From: Pseudolabrys sp.
GTDB taxonomy: Bacteria > Pseudomonadota > Alphaproteobacteria > Rhizobiales > Xanthobacteraceae
DNA length: 32,952 nucleotides
Assembly (NCBI GenBank): GCA_017849615.1
Contig: JAFIGS010000030.1
Span: 1-32,952, forward strand
Direction of reading: 5' to 3'
The position numbers and the translations under genes are program-made. Positions 24,934 to 32,814 of this stretch are shown here, piece by piece. Below the pieces are notes generated by a model. That model was not told where the DNA came from, made no database searches, and was given only the letters and a program-made list of their open reading frames with translations. Every line of letters starts with the position of its first letter. The stretch's first letter is position 1.

Positions 24934-25761
24934 CTAATGACGGGAGACGAAATCGCGGATCGCCGCCGTGATGACGTCGGGCGCCTCCTCGTTGACATAA
25001 TGGTCGGTGTTGTCGACGACGAGGACGGGCAGATCCGGACGTAGCGCGCGTGTCTTCTCGAGGGCGGCCGACGACACTAGCTTGCTCAGCGCGCCGCGCA
25101 CCACCAGTACCGGACACTTGATCTTCTCGAACGCCCCAACCAAATCAGCGCGCAAGCCCTCCGCGGTCTGCGACATCGCATCCGGCGAAGCGAGCGGACG
25201 AAGTCCGCCGTCTACTTTGGCGTAGGCCGATTCGGCACGGCGACGTATCGTCTCCCGGGGCATCAGCGGATAGCGGCTCTGCAAATAGGCTTCAACGTCG
25301 CCCTGGGACCGGAAGAGACGGTCACCGCCATTCACGCGAGACGCAAGCTGATCGAACACCTCGGTCTCGATGTAAGGCGTGAAATCGATTGCCACGACGC
25401 CACGAACAAGTTCGGGGGCCAGCACCGCGGCTTCGACTGCATTACGCGCGCCAAGAGAGTGGCCAACAATGAATGCTGGCCCGGCATTCAACGTTTTGAT
25501 CAGCGCGATGATGTCGGCCGCATATTCATGGGCCGCATAGCCGCTACTTGGCTTGTCGCTGAGGCCGTGGCCGCGCTGATCGACGGCGACGCCACGCACG
25601 GTCTCCTTGAGGGCGACCAACTGCGGCGCCCAGACCGCGGAATTCGAAGTGATCCCGTGCAGATAAATGACCACCGGACCACTACCCGCCTCGCGGATAC
25701 TCAGGGCAATCCGGCCGGTTTCGATGCGGCGCGACGGCACTAGATCGAGCTTGATTTCCAC
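24934..25761 (-). CDS. 2-(Acetamidomethylene)succinate hydrolase-like alpha/beta hydrolase
   Basis: A 275-residue alpha/beta hydrolase strongly resembling the E-2-(acetamidomethylene)succinate hydrolase of Mesorhizobium B6 catabolism. That enzyme hydrolyses the MHPCO product to succinic semialdehyde, acetate, ammonia and CO2. LHGITSNSAVW forms the oxyanion region, VDQRGHGLSDKP follows, and the elbow is GHSLG with Ser102. The acid appears to be Asp126 in VAIDFTPYIETE, after beta-6, and the base His254 in TDHYVNE. I recall Ser106, Asp130 and His258 for the known enzyme, a constant offset of four. It starts at GTG 25761 behind GAGAGGGAAA. It is the first gene of block B, divergent from the GntR gene, and its pairing with MHPCO supports the assignment. 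Confidence 0.88.
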   Translation of the reverse strand: MEIKLDLVPSRRIETGRIALSIREAGSGPVVIYLHGITSNSAVWAPQLVALKETVRGVAVDQRGHGLSDKPSSGYAAHEYAADIIALIKTLNAGPAFIVGHSLGARNAVEAAVLAPELVRGVVAIDFTPYIETEVFDQLASRVNGGDRLFRSQGDVEAYLQSRYPLMPRETIRRRAESAYAKVDGGLRPLASPDAMSQTAEGLRADLVGAFEKIKCPVLVVRGALSKLVSSAALEKTRALRPDLPVLVVDNTDHYVNEEAPDVITAAIRDFVSRH

Positions 25762-25885
25762 GCCTGGTTTCCCTCTCGGCCTTCCCGATCAACGAACGAC
25801 CCGTGTCGCGAGTTTGATTGGCGAGCTATGACGGCCTGCCGCACGAGGAAGCCAACCACAAAGCCGCGCCGGCCGTCAACTGGAT

Positions 25886-25915
25886 TGTCAGACATTCTTG
25901 ACAATTTGTCTGACA
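25886..25915. promoter_or_regulatory. Two TGTCnGACA boxes, predicted GntR operator
   Basis: TGTCAGACA (25886-25894) and TGTCTGACA (25907-25915) are each a 4+1+4 palindrome and are reverse complements of each other. Their centres are 21 bp apart, two helical turns, so two dimers could bind the same DNA face. TTGTC...GACAA-type boxes are characteristic of FCD-type GntR regulators. The pair lies in the 383-bp divergent region between the hydrolase (start 25761) and the GntR gene (start 26145), so it could control both directions. No further gene is seen in that region. TTGACA-like hexamers at 25898 and 25925 lack convincing -10 partners. Confidence 0.65.
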
Positions 25916-26144
25916 CTCTGGCAATTGACACCGGCCTGGTGTATGGATGTCCCGCTGAAGAATGCTCTGCCTCTCGATTGCGCAAGGGGCGATGAAAACA
26001 ACGCCGGCCCAGCTGGAAAGACAGGCACTTACTGATTGTTGCCACTTCGGAGCGGGGTACTATTTGGCGAATCGATTCCGCTCACAGCTCAGACTTGCCA
26101 GGACGTCAGCCGCGGTCTCCGACCGCGACGATCAGAGATCAAGC

Positions 26145-26813
26145 ATGATTGCAAAGATGGATTTGCGAATAAACCGGAAGACTGTGCCGCAGGAGGTCGT
26201 CGAGAAACTTCGACACGCTATCCTTTCGGGGATTTACATGCCCGGCAGCCGGCTGGTGGAGACCGATCTGTGCAACTCCCTCGGCGTCAGCCGGCCTTCG
26301 CTACGCGAGGCGTTACGCAGTCTGCAGGCCGAGCGACTGATCGAAATCGTGCCCAATCGCGGGCCGCAGGTGCCGCTTCTGTCTTGGCGCGATGCGGAAG
26401 AAATCTATGAAGTGCGCGAGTTACTCGAAGGCGAAGCCGCCGCGCGCTGCGCCGTTACGATCCAGGAGGAGGATCTCAAGGCCCTTGGCGAGAGCCTTGA
26501 GGCATTCCGTCGCGCCGTTGTCAGCAGCAACTCAGCCAACGAACTCGTCACCACGACGTCCGACTTCTTCGCCATCATTCTGCGAAACTGCGGCAACAAG
26601 ATTATTGAAGAAACCCTTACCGGACTCAAGGCGCGCGTCAATTTTTTGCGTTCCCGATCTATGTCTTTGCCGGGACGCGCGAACAAAAGCTTCATTGAGA
26701 TGAAGGCGATCTACGCGGCCATTAAGATAGGCAACGCAAAACAGGCGCGCAAGGCGGCGCAGGAGCACGTCGCGAAAGCGCGCGATGCAGCAAAAAGCGC
26801 CTTTCTGCGATGA
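26145..26813 (+). CDS. GntR family (FCD-type) transcriptional regulator
   Basis: About 222 residues. The N-terminal winged helix-turn-helix includes EVVEKLRHAILSGIYMPGSRLVETDLCNSLGVSRPSLREALRSLQAERLIEIVPNRGPQV, the classic GntR signature. It is followed by an all-helical FCD domain (DAEEIYEVRELLEGEAAARCAV onward), which in relatives binds carboxylates, sometimes through a metal. One of the expected metal-ligand histidines is not obvious in the last third. The ATG at 26145 gives the normal family length; a second at 26157 is possible, and the in-frame extension back to 25962 lies in the promoter region. It is transcribed away from the pyridine cluster and probably represses it via the TGTCnGACA boxes. 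The inducer could be a pathway intermediate. Confidence 0.87.
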   Translation: MIAKMDLRINRKTVPQEVVEKLRHAILSGIYMPGSRLVETDLCNSLGVSRPSLREALRSLQAERLIEIVPNRGPQVPLLSWRDAEEIYEVRELLEGEAAARCAVTIQEEDLKALGESLEAFRRAVVSSNSANELVTTTSDFFAIILRNCGNKIIEETLTGLKARVNFLRSRSMSLPGRANKSFIEMKAIYAAIKIGNAKQARKAAQEHVAKARDAAKSAFLR

Positions 26814-26924
26814 TCGTATCTCGGTTACGCACATTCGCCTGAGGGCCCAGAATGCTCTCCGGGTATTTCCAGATACTTAAGCGGATAATTTGCGATTTGA
26901 CGTACCGGCGCGTGACATCGCCGA

Positions 26925-27246
26925 AATGGCTTCAACTTCGTGCGCCGGGCAAGCCTGATGCGTTGGTGCATCACTCAGACCGCGGCAGCCAATACACCAG
27001 CAGCGAGCAGTTCCAACGGTTGATGGCCGATCACGGTGTCGTCTGTTCGATGAGCCGCTCGGGCAATGTCTGGGACAATGCCGCAATGGAGAGCTTCTTC
27101 TCATCGCTCAAGACGGAGCGCACGGGGCACAAGATGTACAGGAGCAGGGACGAGGCCAAGGCCGACGTGTTCGACTACATCGAATGCTTCTACAACCCGA
27201 AACGTCGGCACTCGACGATCGGCTATATGGGCCCTATGGAGTTCGC
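26925..27246 (+). mobile_element. IS3-family transposase (OrfB) fragment
   Basis: The last third of an IS3-family OrfB (rve) transposase: KPDALVHHSDRGSQYTS with the second catalytic Asp, then SMSRSGNVWDNAAMESFFSSLKTER with the Glu, and the C-terminal FDYIECFYNPKRRHSTIGYMGPMEF. The upstream two thirds, including the first Asp and all of OrfA, are missing. Sequence left of about 26925 (back to 26814) shows no IS homology I recognise. The frame stops at a TAG that seems to come from the adjoining monooxygenase gene, so the IS 3' end is also lost. The element is dead and marks a recombination junction. Confidence 0.85.
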
Positions 27247-28196
27247 CTAGCTGGGTCGATTCGAAGCCCGACCGTCCCTATACGCCGGAAGAGCATCGGC
27301 GCTTCAAGGCCCTGCCCCTCATCGCGCGCTATATCCGGTGGAAACTCTTCTGGAACGGCGAGCGCAACTCCACCCGCTATCAAAAAGACACCAAAGGCAG
27401 CGCCGCGTTTCGGGCGCGCTGCTTTGCGGCGATCGACCGCTACATAACCGATCCGCAAAAGCGGGAAGCACTGCGTCCAAAGTACGCGGTGGGCTGCAAG
27501 CGACTGCTCAAATCGAACGATTGGTATCCGGCACTCGCGCGCGACAATGTCTCGATCGTCACCTCGAAGATCGAGAGATTGACGGAAGATGGCGCCGTCA
27601 CTGCGGATGGCAAGCATCATCGCCTGGATGCGATCATCTTCGCGACAGGCTTTCAGGCCACCCGCTTTCTCACTCCAATGAAGATTGTCGGCCTCGGAGG
27701 CGCAGTGCTCGCCGACCGCTGGCGCGACGGCGCCCAGGCCTACCGTGGCGTCGCCGTTCCTGGCTTCCCGAATTTTTTCATGATGTACGGGCCGAACACG
27801 AACACGCATAATTCGATCGTAGGCATGCTGGAAGGCCAGTCGGAATATATCGCCAAGCGCGCAAAACGGGTGGTCAAGAACGGAACCTACGAGCACGTCA
27901 AGGAAGCACCATTCCGCAAATACTCCGACATGGTTCAGTCCAAGGTCGGCAAGTATGCTTGGTCCGACGATTGCGGGAACTGGTACAAGGAAATCGGCGG
28001 CATCGTTACCAACAATTGGCCGGACTATGCCCACCGCTATCGCCTGATGATGCTGCTGAACGATAACGGCAACTATAATATTAACACTCCGACCGAAGCC
28101 CCAGGAACTATAGCCGCGGCAAACATAAAGGCCGCGCACCACACCGCCGCGCAGCCGGCGCCCGCTATGGCGCCCGGCCTCAGGGAGGCGCGCTAG
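27246..28196 (+). pseudogene. 5'-truncated Baeyer-Villiger monooxygenase (HAPMO-like)
   Basis: About 315 C-terminal residues of a type I BVMO. The open stretch begins PSWVDSKPDRPYTPEE, the place where intact relatives read QRTP-S-W. It continues through the HRLDAIIFATGFQATRF motif and FPNFFMMYGPNTNTHNS to a normal end at the TAG 28194-28196. The N-terminal FAD-binding GxGxxG, the BVMO fingerprint and the NADPH-binding motif are gone, replaced by the IS3 fragment. No start codon or ribosome-binding site precedes it. It resembles the 4-hydroxyacetophenone monooxygenase branch and is not a duplicate of the intact BVMO that follows. Its stop overlaps the GTG start of the next gene by one base, so the pair was once an operon. 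Confidence 0.85.
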
Positions 28197-29854
28197 TGCC
28201 GCGCGACATTCAAGCGAGGACCGACGCGGCCGGCGACGCAGGACGCGTCGATGCAGTTATCGTTGGCGCCGGATTTGCCGGCCTTTTCGCCATCCATCGC
28301 ATGCGTCAGCTTGGCCTGACATTGCGCTGCATCGAAGCCGGCGACGGCGTCGGCGGCACATGGTTCTGGAATCGATATCCCGGCGCGCGTTGCGATGTCG
28401 AAAGCCTCGATTACTCCTACTCGTTCTCGAACGAGCTTCAGCAGGAGTGGAAATGGTCGAGTCGCTTTGCCGACCAGTCTGAAATCCTAGCTTACCTTAA
28501 TCACGTCGCCGATCGATTCGACCTGCGCCGGGATATCCAGTTCGAAACCCGCGTCACGGCGATGCGCTTCGACGAGAAGCGCGACGTCTGGATCGTTTCG
28601 ACCGATAAAGGCGACGAAATTGAGGCCCGTTTCTGCCTGATGGCGAGCGGCAACCTGTCGGTGCCGCGCGTCCCCGATTTCGCTGGCATCGAACGTTTCA
28701 AGGGCAAGTGGTATCACTCGGCGCAGTGGCCGAAGGAAGGCGTGGACTTCACGGGCAAGCGCGTTGCCCTGATCGGCACCGGTTCCTCCGGCGTGCAGAT
28801 GCTGCCCAAGCTTGCGGCGCTAGCGAGCCACGTCACCGTATTCCAGCGGACGGCTAATTTCAGCGTTCCGGCCCGAAACGCCCCTATTCCGGACGACGAC
28901 GAGCGCAATCACAAGGCGCGTTACCCGGAGCTACGCAAGGCGGGGCTCAAGCAATCTTCCGGCATGTCGCGTATTCCGATTCCGACCATGGCCGCGCAAG
29001 ACATGCCGGCCGAGGAGCGGACAAAGTTCTATGAGGAGCTTTGGGCCAAAGGCGGCAGCGCGCGAATCATGACCGCCTTCAACAATCTTTTGCGGAACGA
29101 AGAAGCCAACGAGACATTGGCCTCCTTCGTTCGCAACAAGATCCGCTCGATCGTCAAGGATCCGGAGACGGCCGAACTGCTCACACCGCGCGGTCACCCG
29201 ATCGGGGCCAAGCGGCTTTGCGTCGATATGGACTATTTCGAGAGCTTCAATCGGGACAACGTGAAGCTGGTCGACGCCCGCCGCGCGCCGATCCAGGAGA
29301 TCACGGAAACGGGCATCAGGACGACCGAAGCCGAATACGAATTCGACGCGATCGTCTTTGCCACCGGCTTCGACGCCATGACCGGCGCACTCAATGAAAT
29401 CACGATCACCGGCCGGGACGGACGCCGGCTCAAGGACAAATGGGTCAACGGGCCGACGACCTATCTCGGCTTGATGGTCGCTGGCTTCCCGAACATGTTC
29501 ATCGTCGCCGGCGCCGGCAGCCCGTCGGTGAAATCGAACATGGTCACCGCGATCGAACTGCACATCGAGTGGATCGCCAATTGCCTGACCTATGCCGCAA
29601 GCCACGGGGCTTTGACGATCGAAGCGCAGCAGGACGCGGAAGACGAATGGGTGCAGCACGTCAATGAAGTGGCGAACGGCACACTCTTTCCAAAGGCGGA
29701 TAGCTGGTACATGGGCGCCAACATCCCCGGCAAACCGCGGGTCTTCATGCCCTATATCGGCGGCATTCCGGCCTACATCAAAGCCTGCGAGCAAGTCGTG
29801 GCCGACAATTATCGCGGCTTCGATTTCCGCAAGCTGAGCGCGTCCGGGAGCTAG
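28196..29854 (+). CDS. Baeyer-Villiger monooxygenase (flavin-dependent, type I)
   Basis: A 552-residue FAD/NADPH monooxygenase that inserts oxygen next to a ketone to give an ester or lactone. The FAD motif is GAGFAG (24-29), and the GTWFWNRYPGARCDVESLDYSYSF segment is typical of cyclohexanone/phenylacetone monooxygenases. The BVMO fingerprint FKGKWYHSAQWP is intact. The NADPH motif GTGSSG follows in VALIGTGSSGVQMLPKLA, and IVFATGFDAMTG is conserved. The start is the GTG at 28196, preceded by GGGAGG at seven bases. It is followed after 7 bp by an esterase, then an SDR: the enzymes needed to turn an alcohol into a ketone, then an ester or lactone, then an acid. The native ketone is unknown. 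Confidence 0.92.
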   Translation: MPRDIQARTDAAGDAGRVDAVIVGAGFAGLFAIHRMRQLGLTLRCIEAGDGVGGTWFWNRYPGARCDVESLDYSYSFSNELQQEWKWSSRFADQSEILAYLNHVADRFDLRRDIQFETRVTAMRFDEKRDVWIVSTDKGDEIEARFCLMASGNLSVPRVPDFAGIERFKGKWYHSAQWPKEGVDFTGKRVALIGTGSSGVQMLPKLAALASHVTVFQRTANFSVPARNAPIPDDDERNHKARYPELRKAGLKQSSGMSRIPIPTMAAQDMPAEERTKFYEELWAKGGSARIMTAFNNLLRNEEANETLASFVRNKIRSIVKDPETAELLTPRGHPIGAKRLCVDMDYFESFNRDNVKLVDARRAPIQEITETGIRTTEAEYEFDAIVFATGFDAMTGALNEITITGRDGRRLKDKWVNGPTTYLGLMVAGFPNMFIVAGAGSPSVKSNMVTAIELHIEWIANCLTYAASHGALTIEAQQDAEDEWVQHVNEVANGTLFPKADSWYMGANIPGKPRVFMPYIGGIPAYIKACEQVVADNYRGFDFRKLSASGS

Positions 29855-29861
29855 GACCGAC

Positions 29862-30812
29862 ATGCCGCTCGATCCCCAGATCGCGACGTTGCTGGCCGCC
29901 AAGCCGCAGTTGGCGCGTCATGCTTTGCCGATTGCCGAGCTGCGCGCCGCCTTGCTCACGCAACTTCCACCGAAATGCCCGCCGGTGGCCAGCGCGGAAG
30001 ACAGGATCATCCCCTCCGCGGAAGGCGGTGTGACGGTTCGCATCTATCGGCCGGAAGGTAAAGCCGCCGGCTGCCTCGTCTACTTCCACGGCGGCGGCTT
30101 CGTCATGGGCAGCCCGGATACACACGATCAGATCTGCCGCGAATTATGCGCCGGTGCGCAGACAGTCATTGTTGCCGCCGATTACCGGCTGGCGCCAGAG
30201 CATCCGTTCCCTTGCGGCCTCAACGATTGCGAGGCCGTGCTCCGCTGGGCGGCCGAGCATTCGGGCGAACTCGATGTCGACCCGGCGAAGATCATGGTCG
30301 GCGGCGACAGTGCCGGCGGCAATCTCGCCACCGTGCTCGCTATCCGCATGCGCGACAAAGACGGCCCCTATTTGCATGGACAGGTCCTGCTCTACCCGGT
30401 GACCGACGCGCCGTTGCCTTACAAGCCTTCGTATATCGAGAACGCCGTCGGTTATTCGCTGACGCGCGACGACATGCTGCGCTTCTGGCGCGATTATGCC
30501 GGCGATGGCCTCGCCGCGAACAATTCCGAGCTGTACCCGTTGCGCGCGCAAAGCCTTGCCGGCCTGCCCGCTTCGATCGTTATCACCGCCGGGTTCGATC
30601 CGTTGCGCGACGAAGGCAGGGACTACGCCCAGCGTCTGATGGATGCCGGCGTTCCAACGACACTGGAGCAATATGACGGCGCCATCCACGGCTTCGTGCG
30701 CCTCGGGCCGCAATTGGCATTGGCGAAAGACGCGCTGCAACAGGTCAGTCTCTGGATGACCGACCGCTTCAGGCGCCCCGGGCAAACCAGGCCGCGCGGC
30801 CAAGGGAGCTGA
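29862..30812 (+). CDS. HSL-family alpha/beta hydrolase (esterase/lactonase)
   Basis: A 316-residue hormone-sensitive-lipase family esterase. The oxyanion motif FHGGGFVMG lies near residue 75, and DYRLAPEHPFP is diagnostic. The nucleophile elbow is GGDSAGGN with the catalytic Ser. The acid is Asp in GFDPLRDEG, and the base is His in GAIHGF. There is no signal peptide. The gene starts 7 bp after the BVMO stop. It probably hydrolyses the ester or lactone made by that enzyme. The SDR gene follows after 5 bp with its ribosome-binding site inside the tail of this gene. Confidence 0.92.
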   Translation: MPLDPQIATLLAAKPQLARHALPIAELRAALLTQLPPKCPPVASAEDRIIPSAEGGVTVRIYRPEGKAAGCLVYFHGGGFVMGSPDTHDQICRELCAGAQTVIVAADYRLAPEHPFPCGLNDCEAVLRWAAEHSGELDVDPAKIMVGGDSAGGNLATVLAIRMRDKDGPYLHGQVLLYPVTDAPLPYKPSYIENAVGYSLTRDDMLRFWRDYAGDGLAANNSELYPLRAQSLAGLPASIVITAGFDPLRDEGRDYAQRLMDAGVPTTLEQYDGAIHGFVRLGPQLALAKDALQQVSLWMTDRFRRPGQTRPRGQGS

Positions 30813-30817
30813 AAGTC

Positions 30818-31576
30818 ATGCCAGACAAGGCCAGGAAGGTTTGTGTCGTCACGGGCGGCGGCAGCGGGCTCGGCAGGGTCGTGGCACGGCGGCTGGCGGA
30901 ACGCTGTGCCGTCGCCATCGGCGACGTCAATTTCGAGGGTGCGGAGGAAACCGCGCGGCTGATCAAGGCGCAGGGCGGCGACTGCATCGTTAGGCAAACA
31001 GACGTCACGCGTGCGGACGATGTACGTCGGTTGATCGACGATACGGTAAACGCCTTTGGCGGGCTCGACTATGCCGTCAACAATGCGGCGGTCGAAGGCG
31101 CGCGGGCCATGGTCGCGGATTACGACGAGGCCGAATGGACGCGCGTTATCTCGGTCAACCTAACGGGCGTATTCCTGTGCATGCGCCAGCAGATACCGCA
31201 TCTTCTGGCGCGTGGCGGCGGCTCGATCGTCAATGTGGCATCGACGGCGGGCATCCGGGCCGTCCCGCTGATGTCCGCCTATGTCGCGGCCAAGACGGCA
31301 CTCGTCGGACTGACGAAGACGGCGGCCCTCGAGGTGGCCGACAAGAACATAAGGATCAATGTGGTCTGTCCGGGTTCCCTGCGGACGCCGATGAGCGAGC
31401 GTCTGTACGGCGAGAACATCGGTACCACCCTCGCCAACCGGACGCCTATGCGCCGGGCCGGCGAACTCGACGAAATCGCCGAGCCGATCCTGTGGCTCTG
31501 CTCGGAGGCGACGACCTTCATGACGGGCAGTCAGGTTACGGTCGACGGCGGCAAAACCGCCGGCCAGATGCTATGA
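30818..31576 (+). CDS. SDR-family oxidoreductase (block C)
   Basis: A 252-residue classical short-chain dehydrogenase. The cofactor motif is TGGGSGLG, Asp in IGDVNF suggests NAD preference, and NNAA follows. The catalytic Ser lies in VNVASTAGIRAV, with Tyr and Lys in SAYVAAKTAL. The C-terminus FMTGSQVTVDGGKTAG is standard. GGGAG lies nine bases before the ATG. In BVMO modules such an enzyme usually oxidises a secondary alcohol to the ketone substrate, so it probably acts first although it is encoded last. Confidence 0.9.
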   Translation: MPDKARKVCVVTGGGSGLGRVVARRLAERCAVAIGDVNFEGAEETARLIKAQGGDCIVRQTDVTRADDVRRLIDDTVNAFGGLDYAVNNAAVEGARAMVADYDEAEWTRVISVNLTGVFLCMRQQIPHLLARGGGSIVNVASTAGIRAVPLMSAYVAAKTALVGLTKTAALEVADKNIRINVVCPGSLRTPMSERLYGENIGTTLANRTPMRRAGELDEIAEPILWLCSEATTFMTGSQVTVDGGKTAGQML

Positions 31577-31675
31577 TCTATCTCTCCTATTCTACCTGTC
31601 CCGGTGGCCCTCGACGTCCCTCGCAAGATAAGATAGCGGAACATATGAATCGGCCTCAAGAGGGTAAAACCTGTC

Positions 31676-32533
31676 TTGGATGACGGAAAGAAGATCAAAT
31701 CGCGGCCTAAACAGCGCGAGCCCGGCGAACACGAGCGGTCTCTCGTGATCGAGGGTACCGCAAAACCCGTTGTCGGCAAGCCGGTCGGAGCGGTGGTCGC
31801 AGGCGTCGCCGTCCTTCTTGCTTTGCATCGCGCGCAACGTCCGCTCCGGGCCAGCGAGGTGGCGGCAGCAGCGAAACTGCACAGGGGCACAGCGTTCAAC
31901 ATTCTCAAGACTCTGCATCGTGAGGGCGTCGTCGCCTTCAACGAGAGAGACCGCACGTACAGCGTTGGAACCTTGGTCTTGGAGCTTGCGCACGGTGTGC
32001 TGCGAACCAGCGGGCTGCTGGACGTCGTTCGTCCCGAGATGTTCTCGCTCGCCGAGCGGGTCAAAGTGACCGTCGCCCTCGCCAAGGTGACGGAAAACTA
32101 CGACCTCGTGATGCTTGACTTCGTCGGCGGCGGCTTCCGCGTCGATAGTTATTTCGGTGTGGGCCGGCGCTCGCCACGCTTTTCCGGCGCTTCAGGCCTC
32201 GTTATGGCGGCATTCTCCGGAGCGACTCCCGAATTCGTCGAAGAACAGTACGAGCATACGGAGTGGTTCCGACGGCCTCCGTTCGAAGAGTATGTCGAAC
32301 GGATCGCGACGACGCGGACACGCGGGTTCGCCCTCGACCAAGGCAACCGGCGCAATGGGCTGACTCAAGTCGCGGTGCCGATCTTTTCACAAAGTGGATA
32401 TCTCGCACTCGTCCTCACCGCTGCGGATTTCAGCTACGCAATGACAGAGGAGAAAATCGGCGAGGTCGCCAGGGCAATGCTGGCCTTCTCCGATCGAATG
32501 TCTTCGGAACTGGTGCGGCTTCGTTTGGAATAG
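31676..32533 (+). CDS. IclR family transcriptional regulator (block C)
   Basis: About 285 residues including a basic N-terminal tail of around 35 residues not found in the block A IclR. The winged helix-turn-helix is LRASEVAAAAKLHRGTAFNILKTLHREGVV, followed by the IclR effector domain (VTVALAKVTENYDLVMLDFVGG, SGASGLVMAAFSGA, TRGFALDQGNRRNGLTQVAVPIF). The frame opens with a TTG at 31676 preceded by AGAGGG about 11 bases upstream. A GTG further in, near VIEGT, is an alternative start. It lies 99 bp after the SDR gene on the same strand and probably controls the BVMO operon. The effector is unknown. Confidence 0.85.
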   Translation: MDDGKKIKSRPKQREPGEHERSLVIEGTAKPVVGKPVGAVVAGVAVLLALHRAQRPLRASEVAAAAKLHRGTAFNILKTLHREGVVAFNERDRTYSVGTLVLELAHGVLRTSGLLDVVRPEMFSLAERVKVTVALAKVTENYDLVMLDFVGGGFRVDSYFGVGRRSPRFSGASGLVMAAFSGATPEFVEEQYEHTEWFRRPPFEEYVERIATTRTRGFALDQGNRRNGLTQVAVPIFSQSGYLALVLTAADFSYAMTEEKIGEVARAMLAFSDRMSSELVRLRLE

Positions 32534-32814
32534 CCATCGGCACCGATAGCTCGGCGGAAAACAAAGCCGCGCGGTCAGCTTCAGAACTGCAACCAGCTCG
32601 CAGAAGGGGCGAGGATGAAAAAAGCGCTGAAATCGTCTGAGAATGGCCAGACCTGCACAAGGGATAGTCTATCCGATTTCTTACATTGCCCCACGGACCG
32701 AGACGAATAGCAAAGCTAAGGAACACACAAAGACAAAAACGGTACGACGCCGTCCGGACGCATCGCCCTAAGCCGTTGCCCTAACTGTTTTATTTTCGTC
32801 AAGCCACCCTCTCC
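32534..32814. other. Gene-free stretch before the terminal repeat
   Basis: No gene is recognised. An imperfect short inverted repeat (GCCATCGG/CCGATAGC, 32533-32550) sits right at the IclR stop but lacks a T-run, so it is at best a weak terminator. The rest is more A/T-rich than the coding blocks, with no family match. If the molecule is circular, this stretch joins bases 1-327 through the repeat. That makes a gene-poor interval of about 600 bp between the converging ends of blocks C and A. Confidence 0.5.

Noticed and set aside
27234-28142. Minus-strand open frame opposite the truncated monooxygenase
   Set aside because: The plus strand shows conserved BVMO motifs to its end; the minus frame shows none.
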